The translations under genes were made by a program, and so were the position numbers. Shown here one piece after another: positions 54,382-62,562 of a DNA stretch of 64,000 bases (positions are counted from its first letter, which is position 1; each line of letters begins with the position of its first letter). The DNA comes from Flavobacterium sp. MK4S-17. Lineage in GTDB: Bacteria; Bacteroidota; Bacteroidia; Flavobacteriales; Flavobacteriaceae. The notes beneath the pieces are model-generated. The model saw only the letters and a program-made list of their open reading frames with translations. It was not told the origin of the DNA and did not search any database. The stretch spans positions 102,989-166,988 of the forward strand of contig NZ_WWEP01000021.1 in assembly GCF_009848495.1 (NCBI RefSeq), read 5' to 3'.

Positions 54382-55356
54382 TTATACCAATCCTTCTTTT
54401 AAAATATCGTGCAGGTGCAGTACGCCCTTATACTCTCCCTCGTCAACCACTACCAGTTGCGTAATGGCAAAATTTTCCATTTTATTAAGCGCATCCACAG
54501 CCATATCTGTTGTTTGTATTGTTTTTGGGTTTCTTGTCATAATATCGGCTGCTGTTACCCCTGCTATGTTATCCCTGTCATTCAGCATTCGCCTTATATC
54601 GCCATCGGTAATAATACCTGTTACTTTATTATTTTCCACTACCGCTGTAACACCCAGCCTTTTTTCCGAAATTTCAACAATTGCTTCTTTAATGCTGCTT
54701 GCAGGGCCTACCTGTGGTTTATGTGTGGTATCCAGCATATCTCCCACGCGCAGCAGCAGCTTTTTGCCAAGAGCGCCACCGGGATGGTATTTTGCAAAAT
54801 CATCACTTTTAAAATCGCGCATTTCCATGAGGCACACGGCAAGGGCATCACCCAAAACCAGTTGCGCTGTGGTACTGTTGGTAGGGGCAAGGTTGTTAGG
54901 ACAGGCTTCTTTATCTACATACGCATGCAATACATAATCGGATTCGGTGCCTAAGAAAGATTCTTTATTGGCAGTCATCCCAATTAACACATTGCCAAAG
55001 CGTTTTAGTAAAGGCACCAGTACTTTAATTTCGGGGCTGTTGCCACTTTTTGATATACATATTACAACATCGCCGGGCTGTACCATGCCAAGGTCGCCAT
55101 GTATGGCTTCGGCAGCATGTAGGAAAAGGGATGGTGTACCTGTAGAGTTTAGCGTTGCCACAATTTTGCTTGCAATTATGGCACTTTTACCAATGCCGGT
55201 AACCACAACCCTGTTTTTGCTGTTGTAAATAATTTCGGCAGCCTTGTAAAAATCATCATCAAGAAACTGAACAAGGGCAGCAATACTCTCACTTTCAGAA
55301 AGTATGGTTCTTTTGGCAGAAGCCAGTATAGCGTCTTTATTTATCAAGCTTTGCAA
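54382..55356 (-). CDS. kpsF: D-arabinose-5-phosphate isomerase (KpsF/GutQ family)
   Basis: A 324-aa SIS-domain isomerase that makes arabinose-5-phosphate for Kdo synthesis. The SIS domain (about 40-175) has VVTGIGKSAIIASKI and ISKSGNSPEIK with the isomerase residues, SDYVLH... and FAKYHPGGALGKKLL, and two CBS domains follow (about 205-324). The frame starts at TTG 55356; a second TTG at 55347 gives MINKDAIL and may be the true start because a -7-like AACATTTG lies just upstream. No ATG is available. Confidence 0.93.
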   Translation of the reverse strand: MQSLINKDAILASAKRTILSESESIAALVQFLDDDFYKAAEIIYNSKNRVVVTGIGKSAIIASKIVATLNSTGTPSLFLHAAEAIHGDLGMVQPGDVVICISKSGNSPEIKVLVPLLKRFGNVLIGMTANKESFLGTESDYVLHAYVDKEACPNNLAPTNSTTAQLVLGDALAVCLMEMRDFKSDDFAKYHPGGALGKKLLLRVGDMLDTTHKPQVGPASSIKEAIVEISEKRLGVTAVVENNKVTGIITDGDIRRMLNDRDNIAGVTAADIMTRNPKTIQTTDMAVDALNKMENFAITQLVVVDEGEYKGVLHLHDILKEGLV

Positions 55357-55434
55357 ATGTTTAAAAAGTTGTGCGTATTAAAGATTTTTGTATCTTTATG
55401 TTCTGCAAATTTATGTAATTACTAGGAATAAATA

Positions 55435-57630
55435 ATGGAATCGACCGAAATTGACTTACATAAAGAGTTAAAAAAATATTTTGGTTTTAACAAATTTAAG
55501 GGGCTTCAGGAAGATGTTGTAAAAAGTATAATAACAGGCCACAATACATTTGTTATAATGCCCACAGGTGGCGGTAAATCATTATGTTACCAATTACCTG
55601 CCCTGGTGCTTGAGGGTACAGCTATAGTAGTTTCCCCGCTTATTGCACTTATGAAAAACCAGGTTGATGCCATACGCAGCCTGTCATCAGAGCCGGGTAC
55701 AGCGCACGTTTTAAACTCATCCCTTACCAAAACAGAGGTTAACCAGGTTAAAAGCGATATTACTTCGGGCATAACAAAACTGCTTTACGTGGCACCCGAA
55801 TCTCTTACCAAAGAGGAATATGTAAATTTCCTTAAAGGTGTTAAACTGTCTTTTGTAGCTATAGATGAGGCGCACTGCATTTCGGAGTGGGGGCATGATT
55901 TTCGCCCTGAATACCGCAATTTAAGGAATATTATAAGGCAGTTGGGTGATGTGCCCATTATAGGGCTTACAGCTACTGCCACGCCAAAAGTACAGGAAGA
56001 CATACTTAAAAACCTTGATATACCAGATGCCAATGTGTTTAAGGCATCATTCAACAGGCCAAATCTTTATTATGAGGTGCGCCCGAAAGCCAAAACGGTT
56101 GAGTCGGATATAATACGTTTTATCCGCCAGCATAAAGGCAAATCAGGAGTTATTTACTGCCTTAGCCGTAAAAAGGTTGAGGAAATAGCACAGGTGTTGC
56201 AGGTTAACGGTATTAGTGCCGTGCCTTACCATGCTGGACTTGATGCCAAGACACGTGCCAAGCACCAGGACATGTTCCTTATGGAGGATGTTGATGTAGT
56301 GGTGGCAACCATTGCTTTTGGTATGGGGATAGATAAACCTGATGTACGTTTTGTAATACACCATGATATACCCAAGTCGCTGGAAAGCTATTACCAGGAA
56401 ACAGGCCGCGCCGGGCGTGATGGTGGCGAAGGGCACTGCCTTGCTTATTATTCCTATAAGGATATAGAAAAGCTTGAAAAGTTTATGAGCGGCAAACCGG
56501 TGGCTGAGCAGGAAATAGGTTTTGCCTTATTACAGGAAGTGGTGGCTTATGCCGAAACTTCAATGTCAAGGCGTAAATTTTTGCTGCATTACTTTGGTGA
56601 GGAATTTGACGAGGAAACAGGCGAAGGTGCCGATATGGATGACAACGTGCGCAATCCCAAGAAAAAATCGGAGGCAAAGGAACAGGTTAAATTACTGCTG
56701 GAAACAGTTAAAAATACACGCCAGTTATATAAGTCAAAGGAAGTTATTTTTACACTTACAGGTAAAATTAATGCCCTGATTAAAGCCCATAAAACCGATG
56801 TACAGGAGTTTTTTGGCAAGGGTAAGGATTTTGATGAAAAGTACTGGATGGCTTTAATAAGGCAGGTACTTGTGGAAGGCTACCTTTCTAAAGACATAGA
56901 GTCATACGGAGTGTTAAAACTCACACCAAAAGGCGGGGAGTTCATTACAAACCCGCAGTCCTTCATGATGAGTGAAGACCATGACTTTAATGAAAGTGAT
57001 GAGGAAGCCACAGTAACTTCGGCAAAATCATCAGGTGTTTCGGATGAGGCCTTAATGGCAATGCTGCGCGACCTTCGTAAAAAGGTAGCCAAAAAACTGG
57101 GTGTTCCGCCATTTGTGGTATTCCAGGATCCTTCTTTAGAGGATATGGCTTTAAAATATCCTATATCTATAGAAGAATTAAGCAGTGTGCATGGAGTAGG
57201 TGAGGGTAAAGCAAAAAAATATGGTAAAGAGTTTGCCGAACTTATAGCCCGTTATGTTGAGGATAATGATATAATGCGTCCTGATGACCTTGTTGTAAAA
57301 TCTACAGGAGCAAATTCGGGGCTTAAACTGTATATTATACAGAATATAGACAGGAAGCTTCCGCTAAATGATATTGCGAGGGCAAAAGGGCTGGAAATGG
57401 ATGCACTGCTAAAGGAAATGGAGCAGATAGTATATTCGGGCACCAAACTGAATATTAAATACTGGATTGATGACATACTGGATGAAGACCAGCAGGAGGA
57501 AATACATGAGTATTTTATGGAATCGGAATCTGATAATATTAAGGATGCCCTTAAAGAGTTTGATGGGGATTATGACACCGAAGAGCTCAGGCTTATGCGG
57601 ATTAAATTTATAAGCGAGGTAGCCAATTAA
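55435..57630 (+). CDS. recQ: ATP-dependent DNA helicase RecQ
   Basis: A 731-aa superfamily-2 helicase of the RecQ type for recombination and fork repair. Walker A PTGGGKS, DEAH box AIDEAHCISEWGHDFRPEYRNL, LTATATPKV, the helicase-C motif ATIAFGMGIDKPDVRFVIHHD and QETGRAGRDG are present. An RQC zinc-binding part is weak (few cysteines), an HRDC domain is near 535-610 (LRDLRKKVAKKLGVPPFVVF) and a C-terminal HTH-like extension follows. It is longer than E. coli RecQ (about 610 aa), as is usual in Bacteroidota. It is divergent from kpsF. Confidence 0.97.
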   Translation: MESTEIDLHKELKKYFGFNKFKGLQEDVVKSIITGHNTFVIMPTGGGKSLCYQLPALVLEGTAIVVSPLIALMKNQVDAIRSLSSEPGTAHVLNSSLTKTEVNQVKSDITSGITKLLYVAPESLTKEEYVNFLKGVKLSFVAIDEAHCISEWGHDFRPEYRNLRNIIRQLGDVPIIGLTATATPKVQEDILKNLDIPDANVFKASFNRPNLYYEVRPKAKTVESDIIRFIRQHKGKSGVIYCLSRKKVEEIAQVLQVNGISAVPYHAGLDAKTRAKHQDMFLMEDVDVVVATIAFGMGIDKPDVRFVIHHDIPKSLESYYQETGRAGRDGGEGHCLAYYSYKDIEKLEKFMSGKPVAEQEIGFALLQEVVAYAETSMSRRKFLLHYFGEEFDEETGEGADMDDNVRNPKKKSEAKEQVKLLLETVKNTRQLYKSKEVIFTLTGKINALIKAHKTDVQEFFGKGKDFDEKYWMALIRQVLVEGYLSKDIESYGVLKLTPKGGEFITNPQSFMMSEDHDFNESDEEATVTSAKSSGVSDEALMAMLRDLRKKVAKKLGVPPFVVFQDPSLEDMALKYPISIEELSSVHGVGEGKAKKYGKEFAELIARYVEDNDIMRPDDLVVKSTGANSGLKLYIIQNIDRKLPLNDIARAKGLEMDALLKEMEQIVYSGTKLNIKYWIDDILDEDQQEEIHEYFMESESDNIKDALKEFDGDYDTEELRLMRIKFISEVAN

Positions 57631-57651
57631 GCTTTTAAGGCAATAAATATC

Positions 57652-57683
57652 AACCGTGATTGTATAGCAATCACGGTTTTTTT
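57652..57683 (+). terminator. Rho-independent terminator after recQ
   Basis: An 11-bp perfect stem (57652-57662 with 57668-57678), a 5-base loop and a T-run to 57683. Confidence 0.9.
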
Positions 57684-57714
57684 ATAGAGTTAAATTTATG
57701 ATTTCATTTTTATG

Positions 57715-57948
57715 TCAGGACGCTATTTCTCCCCTGTGCGGTTTTAGCGCGTCCCTTACGGTTATCATATAGTCATCAGTAACAATCATCCATGCTGTGG
57801 CGTGCATATCATTTATTATATCAAAGCCCGTTATATTAAGCGGTAATTTCTCAATGGCTATATACTCCTTAAGGTGAATTTCATGATGTTCGGCAGTTTT
57901 TGCTGACGCCGGCCCCCTGAAATCCCATATCAGTTTAATTTTCCGCAT
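57715..57948 (-). CDS. Small conserved-looking hypothetical protein
   Basis: A 77-aa protein without signal peptide or membrane helix. It has an orderly alternating composition (KIKLIWDFRGPASAKTAEHHEIHLKEY, HATAWMIV, ending ALKPHRGE) that looks like a folded alpha/beta domain. I recall similar small proteins in other Flavobacteriaceae with the same WDFRGP and HATA motifs, but cannot name a family. It stands alone on the minus strand between the recQ terminator and the small membrane proteins. Confidence 0.6.
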   Translation of the reverse strand: MRKIKLIWDFRGPASAKTAEHHEIHLKEYIAIEKLPLNITGFDIINDMHATAWMIVTDDYMITVRDALKPHRGEIAS

Positions 57949-58038
57949 ACCTTCTTTTAAAATAGTCAGTAAAATTAGGGTATTTTTATATGTTGCCCTT
58001 GCTTGTAAAAAGAAATATAACTTATATAGTACTTTTTT

Positions 58039-58046
58039 TATATTTG
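58039..58046 (+). promoter_or_regulatory. -7 element (TATATTTG) for the small membrane-protein genes
   Basis: An exact TAnnTTTG match 33 bases before ATG 58080. Because it lies inside the longer open frame from 57990, it argues for the later start. Confidence 0.6.
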
Positions 58047-58079
58047 CCCTGTAAGGGGGTACACATAAAATTATTATTT

Positions 58080-58346
58080 ATGACAGATAAAAAAATTGCT
58101 GACTTAAGCGACAAGGAGCTTTTACAGCAAATGAATAAACTGAGGAACGGCAAAATTATTGATTCGTTAATTATTGGGTTTTCAATGGGTGTTGTGGTTT
58201 ATAGTGCCGTAAACGGCTTTAATATTTTTACTTTATCTCCTTTCCTGATTGTTTACCTGATAGTGAAGAATTCAAAGAACAATAAAATTTTAGAGGGCGA
58301 AATCAAGAAGGAAATGGAAAGCAGGCGCCTAACTAAAAAAATCTAA
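58080..58346 (+). CDS. Small two-helix membrane protein
   Basis: An 88-aa protein: an N-terminal soluble helix with LSDKELLQQMNKLRNGKIID, two hydrophobic segments (about 26-45 and 48-62) and a charged tail. The frame is open from 57990, but the promoter box at 58039-58046 lies within that extension and ATG 58080 gives the same LSDKELL start as the next gene. The family is unknown to me. The DKEL helix plus two membrane segments is shared with the downstream gene, so the two look like relatives. Confidence 0.65.
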   Translation: MTDKKIADLSDKELLQQMNKLRNGKIIDSLIIGFSMGVVVYSAVNGFNIFTLSPFLIVYLIVKNSKNNKILEGEIKKEMESRRLTKKI

Positions 58347-58370
58347 TCAAAAAATCACGTATTTAAGTTT

Positions 58371-58631
58371 ATGGAAAAGAATAATTATTACAAAGGGCTT
58401 ACAGATAAAGAACTGATAAAAAGAAAAGACCTGCTGAAAGGTGTGGTGATTGGATTTGGGATTGTTTTTTTAATTGGGTTTGCAATTTTGATTTATCTTT
58501 TTGCCACAAAGGGACTTAAGGAAATTCCTATGGGAGCACTAATTCCTTTTTTTGCTATGCCTTTAACATTTATTCCAATACTGATAAACTTAAATTTACT
58601 GCTAAAGGAAATTAAAACAAGAAATTTGTAA
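58371..58631 (+). CDS. Small two-helix membrane protein, related to its neighbour
   Basis: An 86-aa protein with the N-terminal GLTDKELIKRKDLLKG, two membrane segments (about 24-44 and 53-72) and a tail KEIKTRNL. The start and topology match the preceding gene. I recall similar proteins in flavobacteria labelled redox-active disulfide protein 2, but there is no cysteine here, so that name says nothing about function. The gap to the previous gene is 24 bases, and to the next 3 bases. Confidence 0.7.
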   Translation: MEKNNYYKGLTDKELIKRKDLLKGVVIGFGIVFLIGFAILIYLFATKGLKEIPMGALIPFFAMPLTFIPILINLNLLLKEIKTRNL

Positions 58632-58634
58632 CCG

Positions 58635-59429
58635 ATGGAGGATAAATGTAAAAATTGCCATGAAAGCATTACAGGAAATTTCTGTATTAATTGTGGGCAG
58701 AAAAAGTATAAAAGGATTGACCGTAAATATGTATGGGATGAAGTGCAATACACTTTCCTGCATACCAACAAAGGGTTTCTTTACTCCGTAAAAAATATAA
58801 TTAAAAATCCTGGTAAAACTGCAAGGGAATTTATTGAGGGCAACAGGGTTAACCATTATAAGCCTATATTGCTGGCATTTGTATTGAGTGGTATATCAGC
58901 TTTTATATCCTTTAAAATTATAGGATTTAAAGAAATTGTGAGTGAATATTACTCAAACCAAAACATGAATTCGGAATTTATGAGTGATTATGTAACTTTT
59001 ACATCAAGTTACAATTCAATCATAATGTTGCTGCTAATTCCATTTTTTGCACTGATTACTAAACTGGCTTTTAGGAAATGGGGGCATAATTATTATGAGC
59101 ATGTAATTATCAATGCTTATATATTGTCATTTTATACCTTAATAAACATTTTGCTGCTTTATCCTTTATTGTTTATCCTGAAGGATGACCATGAGCTTGT
59201 TATGTCTATTTCAGGTAAATCAATGTTTATAACCCCCCTTGTTTTACTATGGTTCTTCAGGTCATTTTATCATGAAAAGCCTTTAGGCCAAATACTTTTG
59301 CGCATGGTGTGGATAGTTTTATTGTTAATTGCAAGCTTTATAGTATTTATAACGTTAATTGCGCTTTTAGGGTTTCTTTATGCAACAATAAAAGGCCCGG
59401 AAGCTTTGCAGTACCTTAAACCGCAATAA
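58635..59429 (+). CDS. DUF3667 membrane protein with zinc ribbon
   Basis: A 264-aa protein of the DUF3667 type: an N-terminal zinc ribbon with two CxxC pairs (CKNCHESITGNFCINCGQ, 5-22), the amphipathic stretch NIIKNPGKTAREFIEGNRVNHYKPI and five transmembrane helices (about 75-95, 125-145, 165-185, 195-212, 220-245). The function is unknown. It is probably co-transcribed with the two small membrane proteins. Confidence 0.88.
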   Translation: MEDKCKNCHESITGNFCINCGQKKYKRIDRKYVWDEVQYTFLHTNKGFLYSVKNIIKNPGKTAREFIEGNRVNHYKPILLAFVLSGISAFISFKIIGFKEIVSEYYSNQNMNSEFMSDYVTFTSSYNSIIMLLLIPFFALITKLAFRKWGHNYYEHVIINAYILSFYTLINILLLYPLLFILKDDHELVMSISGKSMFITPLVLLWFFRSFYHEKPLGQILLRMVWIVLLLIASFIVFITLIALLGFLYATIKGPEALQYLKPQ

Positions 59430-59492
59430 ATACTTTATTTTTATGAAAGCCTGCCCAAAATAAAGCAGAAGTATAATCAGTAGAAAATTATT

Positions 59493-59500
59493 TACTTTTG
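59493..59500 (+). promoter_or_regulatory. -7 element (TACTTTTG) at the start of the FAD oxidoreductase
   Basis: An exact TAnnTTTG match that ends 4 bases before ATG 59505. Transcription would begin about at the start codon, so the mRNA may be leaderless. Confidence 0.55.
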
Positions 59501-59504
59501 CGGC

Positions 59505-61058
59505 ATGCCAAGAGAACTCCAGATACAGGTTGCGCCCGAAGTGGCTGCACAGCCACAATTGCTTGCTGCCCACGTTGCAAAGCTTATACAGGTTAAACCT
59601 GATGAGGTAAGCCACGTGGCTATAGTAAAACGCTCTGTCGATGCGCGGCAAAAAGCAGTAAAAATAAACCTTAAGGTAGCGGTGTATATTAATGAGGCTT
59701 TTAAGGAAAGCACCATACCGTTACCAAAGTATAATGATGTTTCCAACAGCAGGGAAGTAATAGTTATTGGCGCAGGGCCTGCAGGCCTTTTTGCGGCATT
59801 ACAGCTTATAGAACTGGGGCTGAAACCCCTGGTTATAGAAAGAGGAAAGGATGTGCAGGAACGCCGCCGCGACCTGAAAGCCATTAACCGCGACCATGTT
59901 GTTAACGAAGATTCCAATTATTGCTTTGGCGAAGGTGGGGCAGGCACATATTCTGACGGCAAATTATATACGCGTTCCAAAAAGCGGGGCGATGTAGAAA
60001 GGATTTTAAGGTTGTTTGTTGCCTTTGGTGCATCGGAAGATATATTGGTGGAAGCACACCCGCATATTGGTACTAACAAGCTGCCCAAAATTATTAAAGC
60101 CATGCGCGAAAAAATAATTGAATATGGTGGGCAGGTATTGTTTAATACAAGGGTTACCGATATACTTGTTAAAAATAATTGTGTTGAGGGCATAGTAACA
60201 CAAACTAATGATATTATAAAGGCCGACAAGATAATACTGGCTACAGGCCATTCGGCACGTGATATTTTTGAACTGCTGGACAGGAAAAAAATATACATAG
60301 AGGCAAAACCTTTTGCACTTGGTGTAAGGGCGGAACATCCTCAAAAGTTGATTGACAGCATACAATACAGTTGCGATTTTACCGCAGGGCGTGGTGAATA
60401 CCTACCGCCGGCACCTTATGCCATAGTAAAGCAGGTGGGCGGCAGGGGCATGTACTCTTTCTGCATGTGTCCGGGCGGGGTTATAGCCCCCTGTGCCACC
60501 AGCCCGGGCGAAGTGGTAACCAACGGATGGTCCCCATCCAAACGCGACCAGGAAACTGCCAATTCAGGTATTGTGGTTGAACTTAAGCTTGAAGATTTTA
60601 AGCCTTTTGCCAAATTTGGCGCCCTTGCCGGAATGGAATTTCAAAAAAGTATTGAACAGAACGCATGGCATCTTGCAGGCGAAACACAGCGTGTACCTGC
60701 ACAAAGGATGGTTGATTTTACCCAAAGTAAAATATCGGCAGATATACCTAAAACCTCTTATGTTCCCGGCACAACACCCGTTGAGTTGGGAAAGGTTTTC
60801 CCGGGGTTTATTACGCAAACACTAAGGCAGGGTTTCAGCGAGTTCGGAAAATCCATGCGGGGCTATCTTACTAATGAGGCCATATTGCATGCTCCGGAAT
60901 CAAGGACGTCGTCGCCAGTACGCATACCACGCGACCCTGAAACATTGCAGCATGTACAGATTAAGGGACTGTTTCCCTGTGGTGAAGGGGCAGGCTATGC
61001 AGGCGGTATTATTTCCGCCGCCATAGATGGCGAAAAATGTGCGCTTAAGTGTATTTAA
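59505..61058 (+). CDS. FAD-dependent oxidoreductase
   Basis: A 517-aa flavoprotein: an N-terminal helper domain (about 1-85), the FAD-binding GAGPAGLFAALQLIELG (near 93-109), GKDVQERRRDLKAINRDHVVNEDSNYCFGEGGAGTYSDGKLYTR, ATGHSARDIFELL, and a C-terminal FPCGEGAGYAGGIISAAIDGEKCA. This pattern matches a family of uncharacterised NAD(P)/FAD-dependent dehydrogenases, often labelled only by homology. The substrate is unknown. It is a single gene convergent with the lipoprotein gene downstream. Confidence 0.9.
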   Translation: MPRELQIQVAPEVAAQPQLLAAHVAKLIQVKPDEVSHVAIVKRSVDARQKAVKINLKVAVYINEAFKESTIPLPKYNDVSNSREVIVIGAGPAGLFAALQLIELGLKPLVIERGKDVQERRRDLKAINRDHVVNEDSNYCFGEGGAGTYSDGKLYTRSKKRGDVERILRLFVAFGASEDILVEAHPHIGTNKLPKIIKAMREKIIEYGGQVLFNTRVTDILVKNNCVEGIVTQTNDIIKADKIILATGHSARDIFELLDRKKIYIEAKPFALGVRAEHPQKLIDSIQYSCDFTAGRGEYLPPAPYAIVKQVGGRGMYSFCMCPGGVIAPCATSPGEVVTNGWSPSKRDQETANSGIVVELKLEDFKPFAKFGALAGMEFQKSIEQNAWHLAGETQRVPAQRMVDFTQSKISADIPKTSYVPGTTPVELGKVFPGFITQTLRQGFSEFGKSMRGYLTNEAILHAPESRTSSPVRIPRDPETLQHVQIKGLFPCGEGAGYAGGIISAAIDGEKCALKCI

Positions 61059-61073
61059 TTTTTCAGGACTGCT

Positions 61074-61490
61074 TTAGTCTATTACTTTTTCCAAATCTTT
61101 ATATATAAGGCTTATATTATTGGCAGTGTCTTTATTTATAGTGAAAGAAAGGTTTTTCAGTTCGGCACCGCGATACCCCATTCCTTTCGTTTTTGCTATA
61201 TTATCGAGTTTTTCATCTATAATGTTTACAGTTAAAGTAGCTTTGGCACATATACTATCGCCGGAAATTTTTACATCCATGTAGGTTTTGCCATTTTCCT
61301 CACGGTAATCTTCCAGATAGTAATTAATACCGGATGGAGAAGCCTTTTTTAGTTCACTTACCAGTGCATTAATATATTGCTGCGATGAAGGTGGATTATT
61401 TTCCAGCGTATCATTACTGTTAAGGCATTGATTGCTGTTACAGCTTAGGGTTAAGAGTGAGAAACATAAAAAAAGTGAAAATTTATTCAT
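61074..61490 (-). CDS. Hypothetical lipoprotein
   Basis: A 138-aa lipoprotein: a signal peptide with lipobox (LLTLSC, Cys17), a short Asn/Ser-rich linker and a soluble alpha/beta domain (about 40-138) with no recognised motif. Two more cysteines (Cys22 in the linker and a later one in SICAKATL) could form a disulfide. It is convergent with the FAD oxidoreductase gene (15-base gap). Confidence 0.75.
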   Translation of the reverse strand: MNKFSLFLCFSLLTLSCNSNQCLNSNDTLENNPPSSQQYINALVSELKKASPSGINYYLEDYREENGKTYMDVKISGDSICAKATLTVNIIDEKLDNIAKTKGMGYRGAELKNLSFTINKDTANNISLIYKDLEKVID

Positions 61491-61594
61491 TTCTGCGTTA
61501 TTTAAGATTAAGATTACAAACGTAAAATGCAGCAGTTAAGTATCAACGCATGTTGTTGAAAGGTTAAAGCACTTTTAAAACGCAAAGATTTTCT

Positions 61595-61602
61595 TATTTT
61601 TG
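61595..61602 (+). promoter_or_regulatory. -7 element (TATTTTTG) for idi
   Basis: An exact TAnnTTTG match 17 bases before the idi ATG. Confidence 0.5.
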
Positions 61603-61618
61603 AAAGCTAATAAAGGGT

Positions 61619-62146
61619 ATGGCAGAAGAAAAAGTAATACTGGTAAACGAAAAGGATGAGCAGATAGGACTCATGGCAAAAATGGAAGCCCATGAAAAAG
61701 CATTGCTTCACAGGGCCTTTTCGGTTTTTATACTTAATTCCAAAAATGAAATTATGCTGCAGCAGCGTGCTGCACACAAATATCACTCGCCCCTTTTATG
61801 GACTAACACCACGTGCAGCCACCAGCGTGAAGGTGAAACTAACCTGCAGGCAGGCAGCCGCAGGCTCATGGAGGAAATGGGTATTAAAACCGAACTGAAA
61901 GAACTTTTTTGGTTTATTTATAAAGCACCGTTTGATAACGGGCTTACAGAGCATGAGCTTGACCATGTAATGATAGGTTATTATGACGGCGAGCCTGATA
62001 TAAATACCGAGGAGGCCGAGAGTTGGAAATGGATGGGTATAGATGCCGTTAAGGAAGATATGAAGGCAAACCCTGATATTTATACTGTTTGGTTTAAAAT
62101 AATTTTTGAAGAATTTTACCACTACCTGGAAGAACATAAAATATAA
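61619..62146 (+). CDS. idi: Isopentenyl-diphosphate delta-isomerase, type 1
   Basis: A 175-aa Nudix-fold isomerase that interconverts IPP and DMAPP. It has the active-site cysteine in TNTTCSHQREGE, the start KVILVNEKDEQIGLMAKMEAH, LHRAFSVFI and the Nudix-like GSRRLMEEMGI with the metal-binding Glu, and a second glutamate in EHELDHV. It starts the packed trio idi-queD-manA (gaps of 4 and 1 base). Confidence 0.96.
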   Translation: MAEEKVILVNEKDEQIGLMAKMEAHEKALLHRAFSVFILNSKNEIMLQQRAAHKYHSPLLWTNTTCSHQREGETNLQAGSRRLMEEMGIKTELKELFWFIYKAPFDNGLTEHELDHVMIGYYDGEPDINTEEAESWKWMGIDAVKEDMKANPDIYTVWFKIIFEEFYHYLEEHKI

Positions 62147-62150
62147 CCTG

Positions 62151-62561
62151 ATGAAAGTAACCGTTAGCCGCAAAGCACATTTTAATGCAGCACACCGCCT
62201 TTACCGCCCGGAGTGGAATGATGAGCGTAATGATGCTGTATTCGGTAAATGCAATAACCCTAACTTTCATGGCCACAATTATGAACTTATTGTAAGTGTT
62301 ACAGGCCCTGTTGATGCCCAAACAGGTTATGTTATAGATATGAAGATACTGAAGGATATTATTTATGAGGAGGTTGAAGTAGCTTTCGACCATAAAAACC
62401 TTAATCTTGATGTGCCCGAATTTGCAGGTGTTAACCCTACTGCCGAAAATATAGCCATAGTTATATGGAACAAGCTAAGGAGAAGGCTGGATTATACAAT
62501 GGCTCTTGAGGTAGTATTGTATGAAACACCACGAAATTTTGTAACCTATAGAGGAGAATAA
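62151..62561 (+). CDS. queD: 6-carboxy-tetrahydropterin synthase (QueD/PTPS family)
   Basis: A 136-aa PTPS-family enzyme for queuosine-type pterin synthesis. The zinc histidines are in FNAAHRL and NFHGHNYEL and the catalytic Cys in FGKCNNPNFHGH, followed by GYVIDMKILKDI, DHKNLN and a final ETPRNFVTYRG. The frame is open to 62106, but ATG 62151 gives the normal length and follows idi by 4 bases. queE and queC are not in the window. Confidence 0.93.
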   Translation: MKVTVSRKAHFNAAHRLYRPEWNDERNDAVFGKCNNPNFHGHNYELIVSVTGPVDAQTGYVIDMKILKDIIYEEVEVAFDHKNLNLDVPEFAGVNPTAENIAIVIWNKLRRRLDYTMALEVVLYETPRNFVTYRGE

Positions 62562-62562
62562 T

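Noticed and set aside
53957..54937. A 326-codon open frame on the + strand opposite tatC and kpsF
   Set aside because: The protein is low-complexity (Ser/Ile/Leu-rich) with no motif, and both genes on the other strand are clear tatC and kpsF. It is a shadow frame.
58440..58860. Minus-strand frames (58493-58771 and 58602-58856)
   Set aside because: Shadows of the small membrane and DUF3667 genes, without any motif.
62106..62150. Extended N-terminus of queD overlapping idi
   Set aside because: The extension reads the end of idi in another frame; ATG 62151 gives the normal length.
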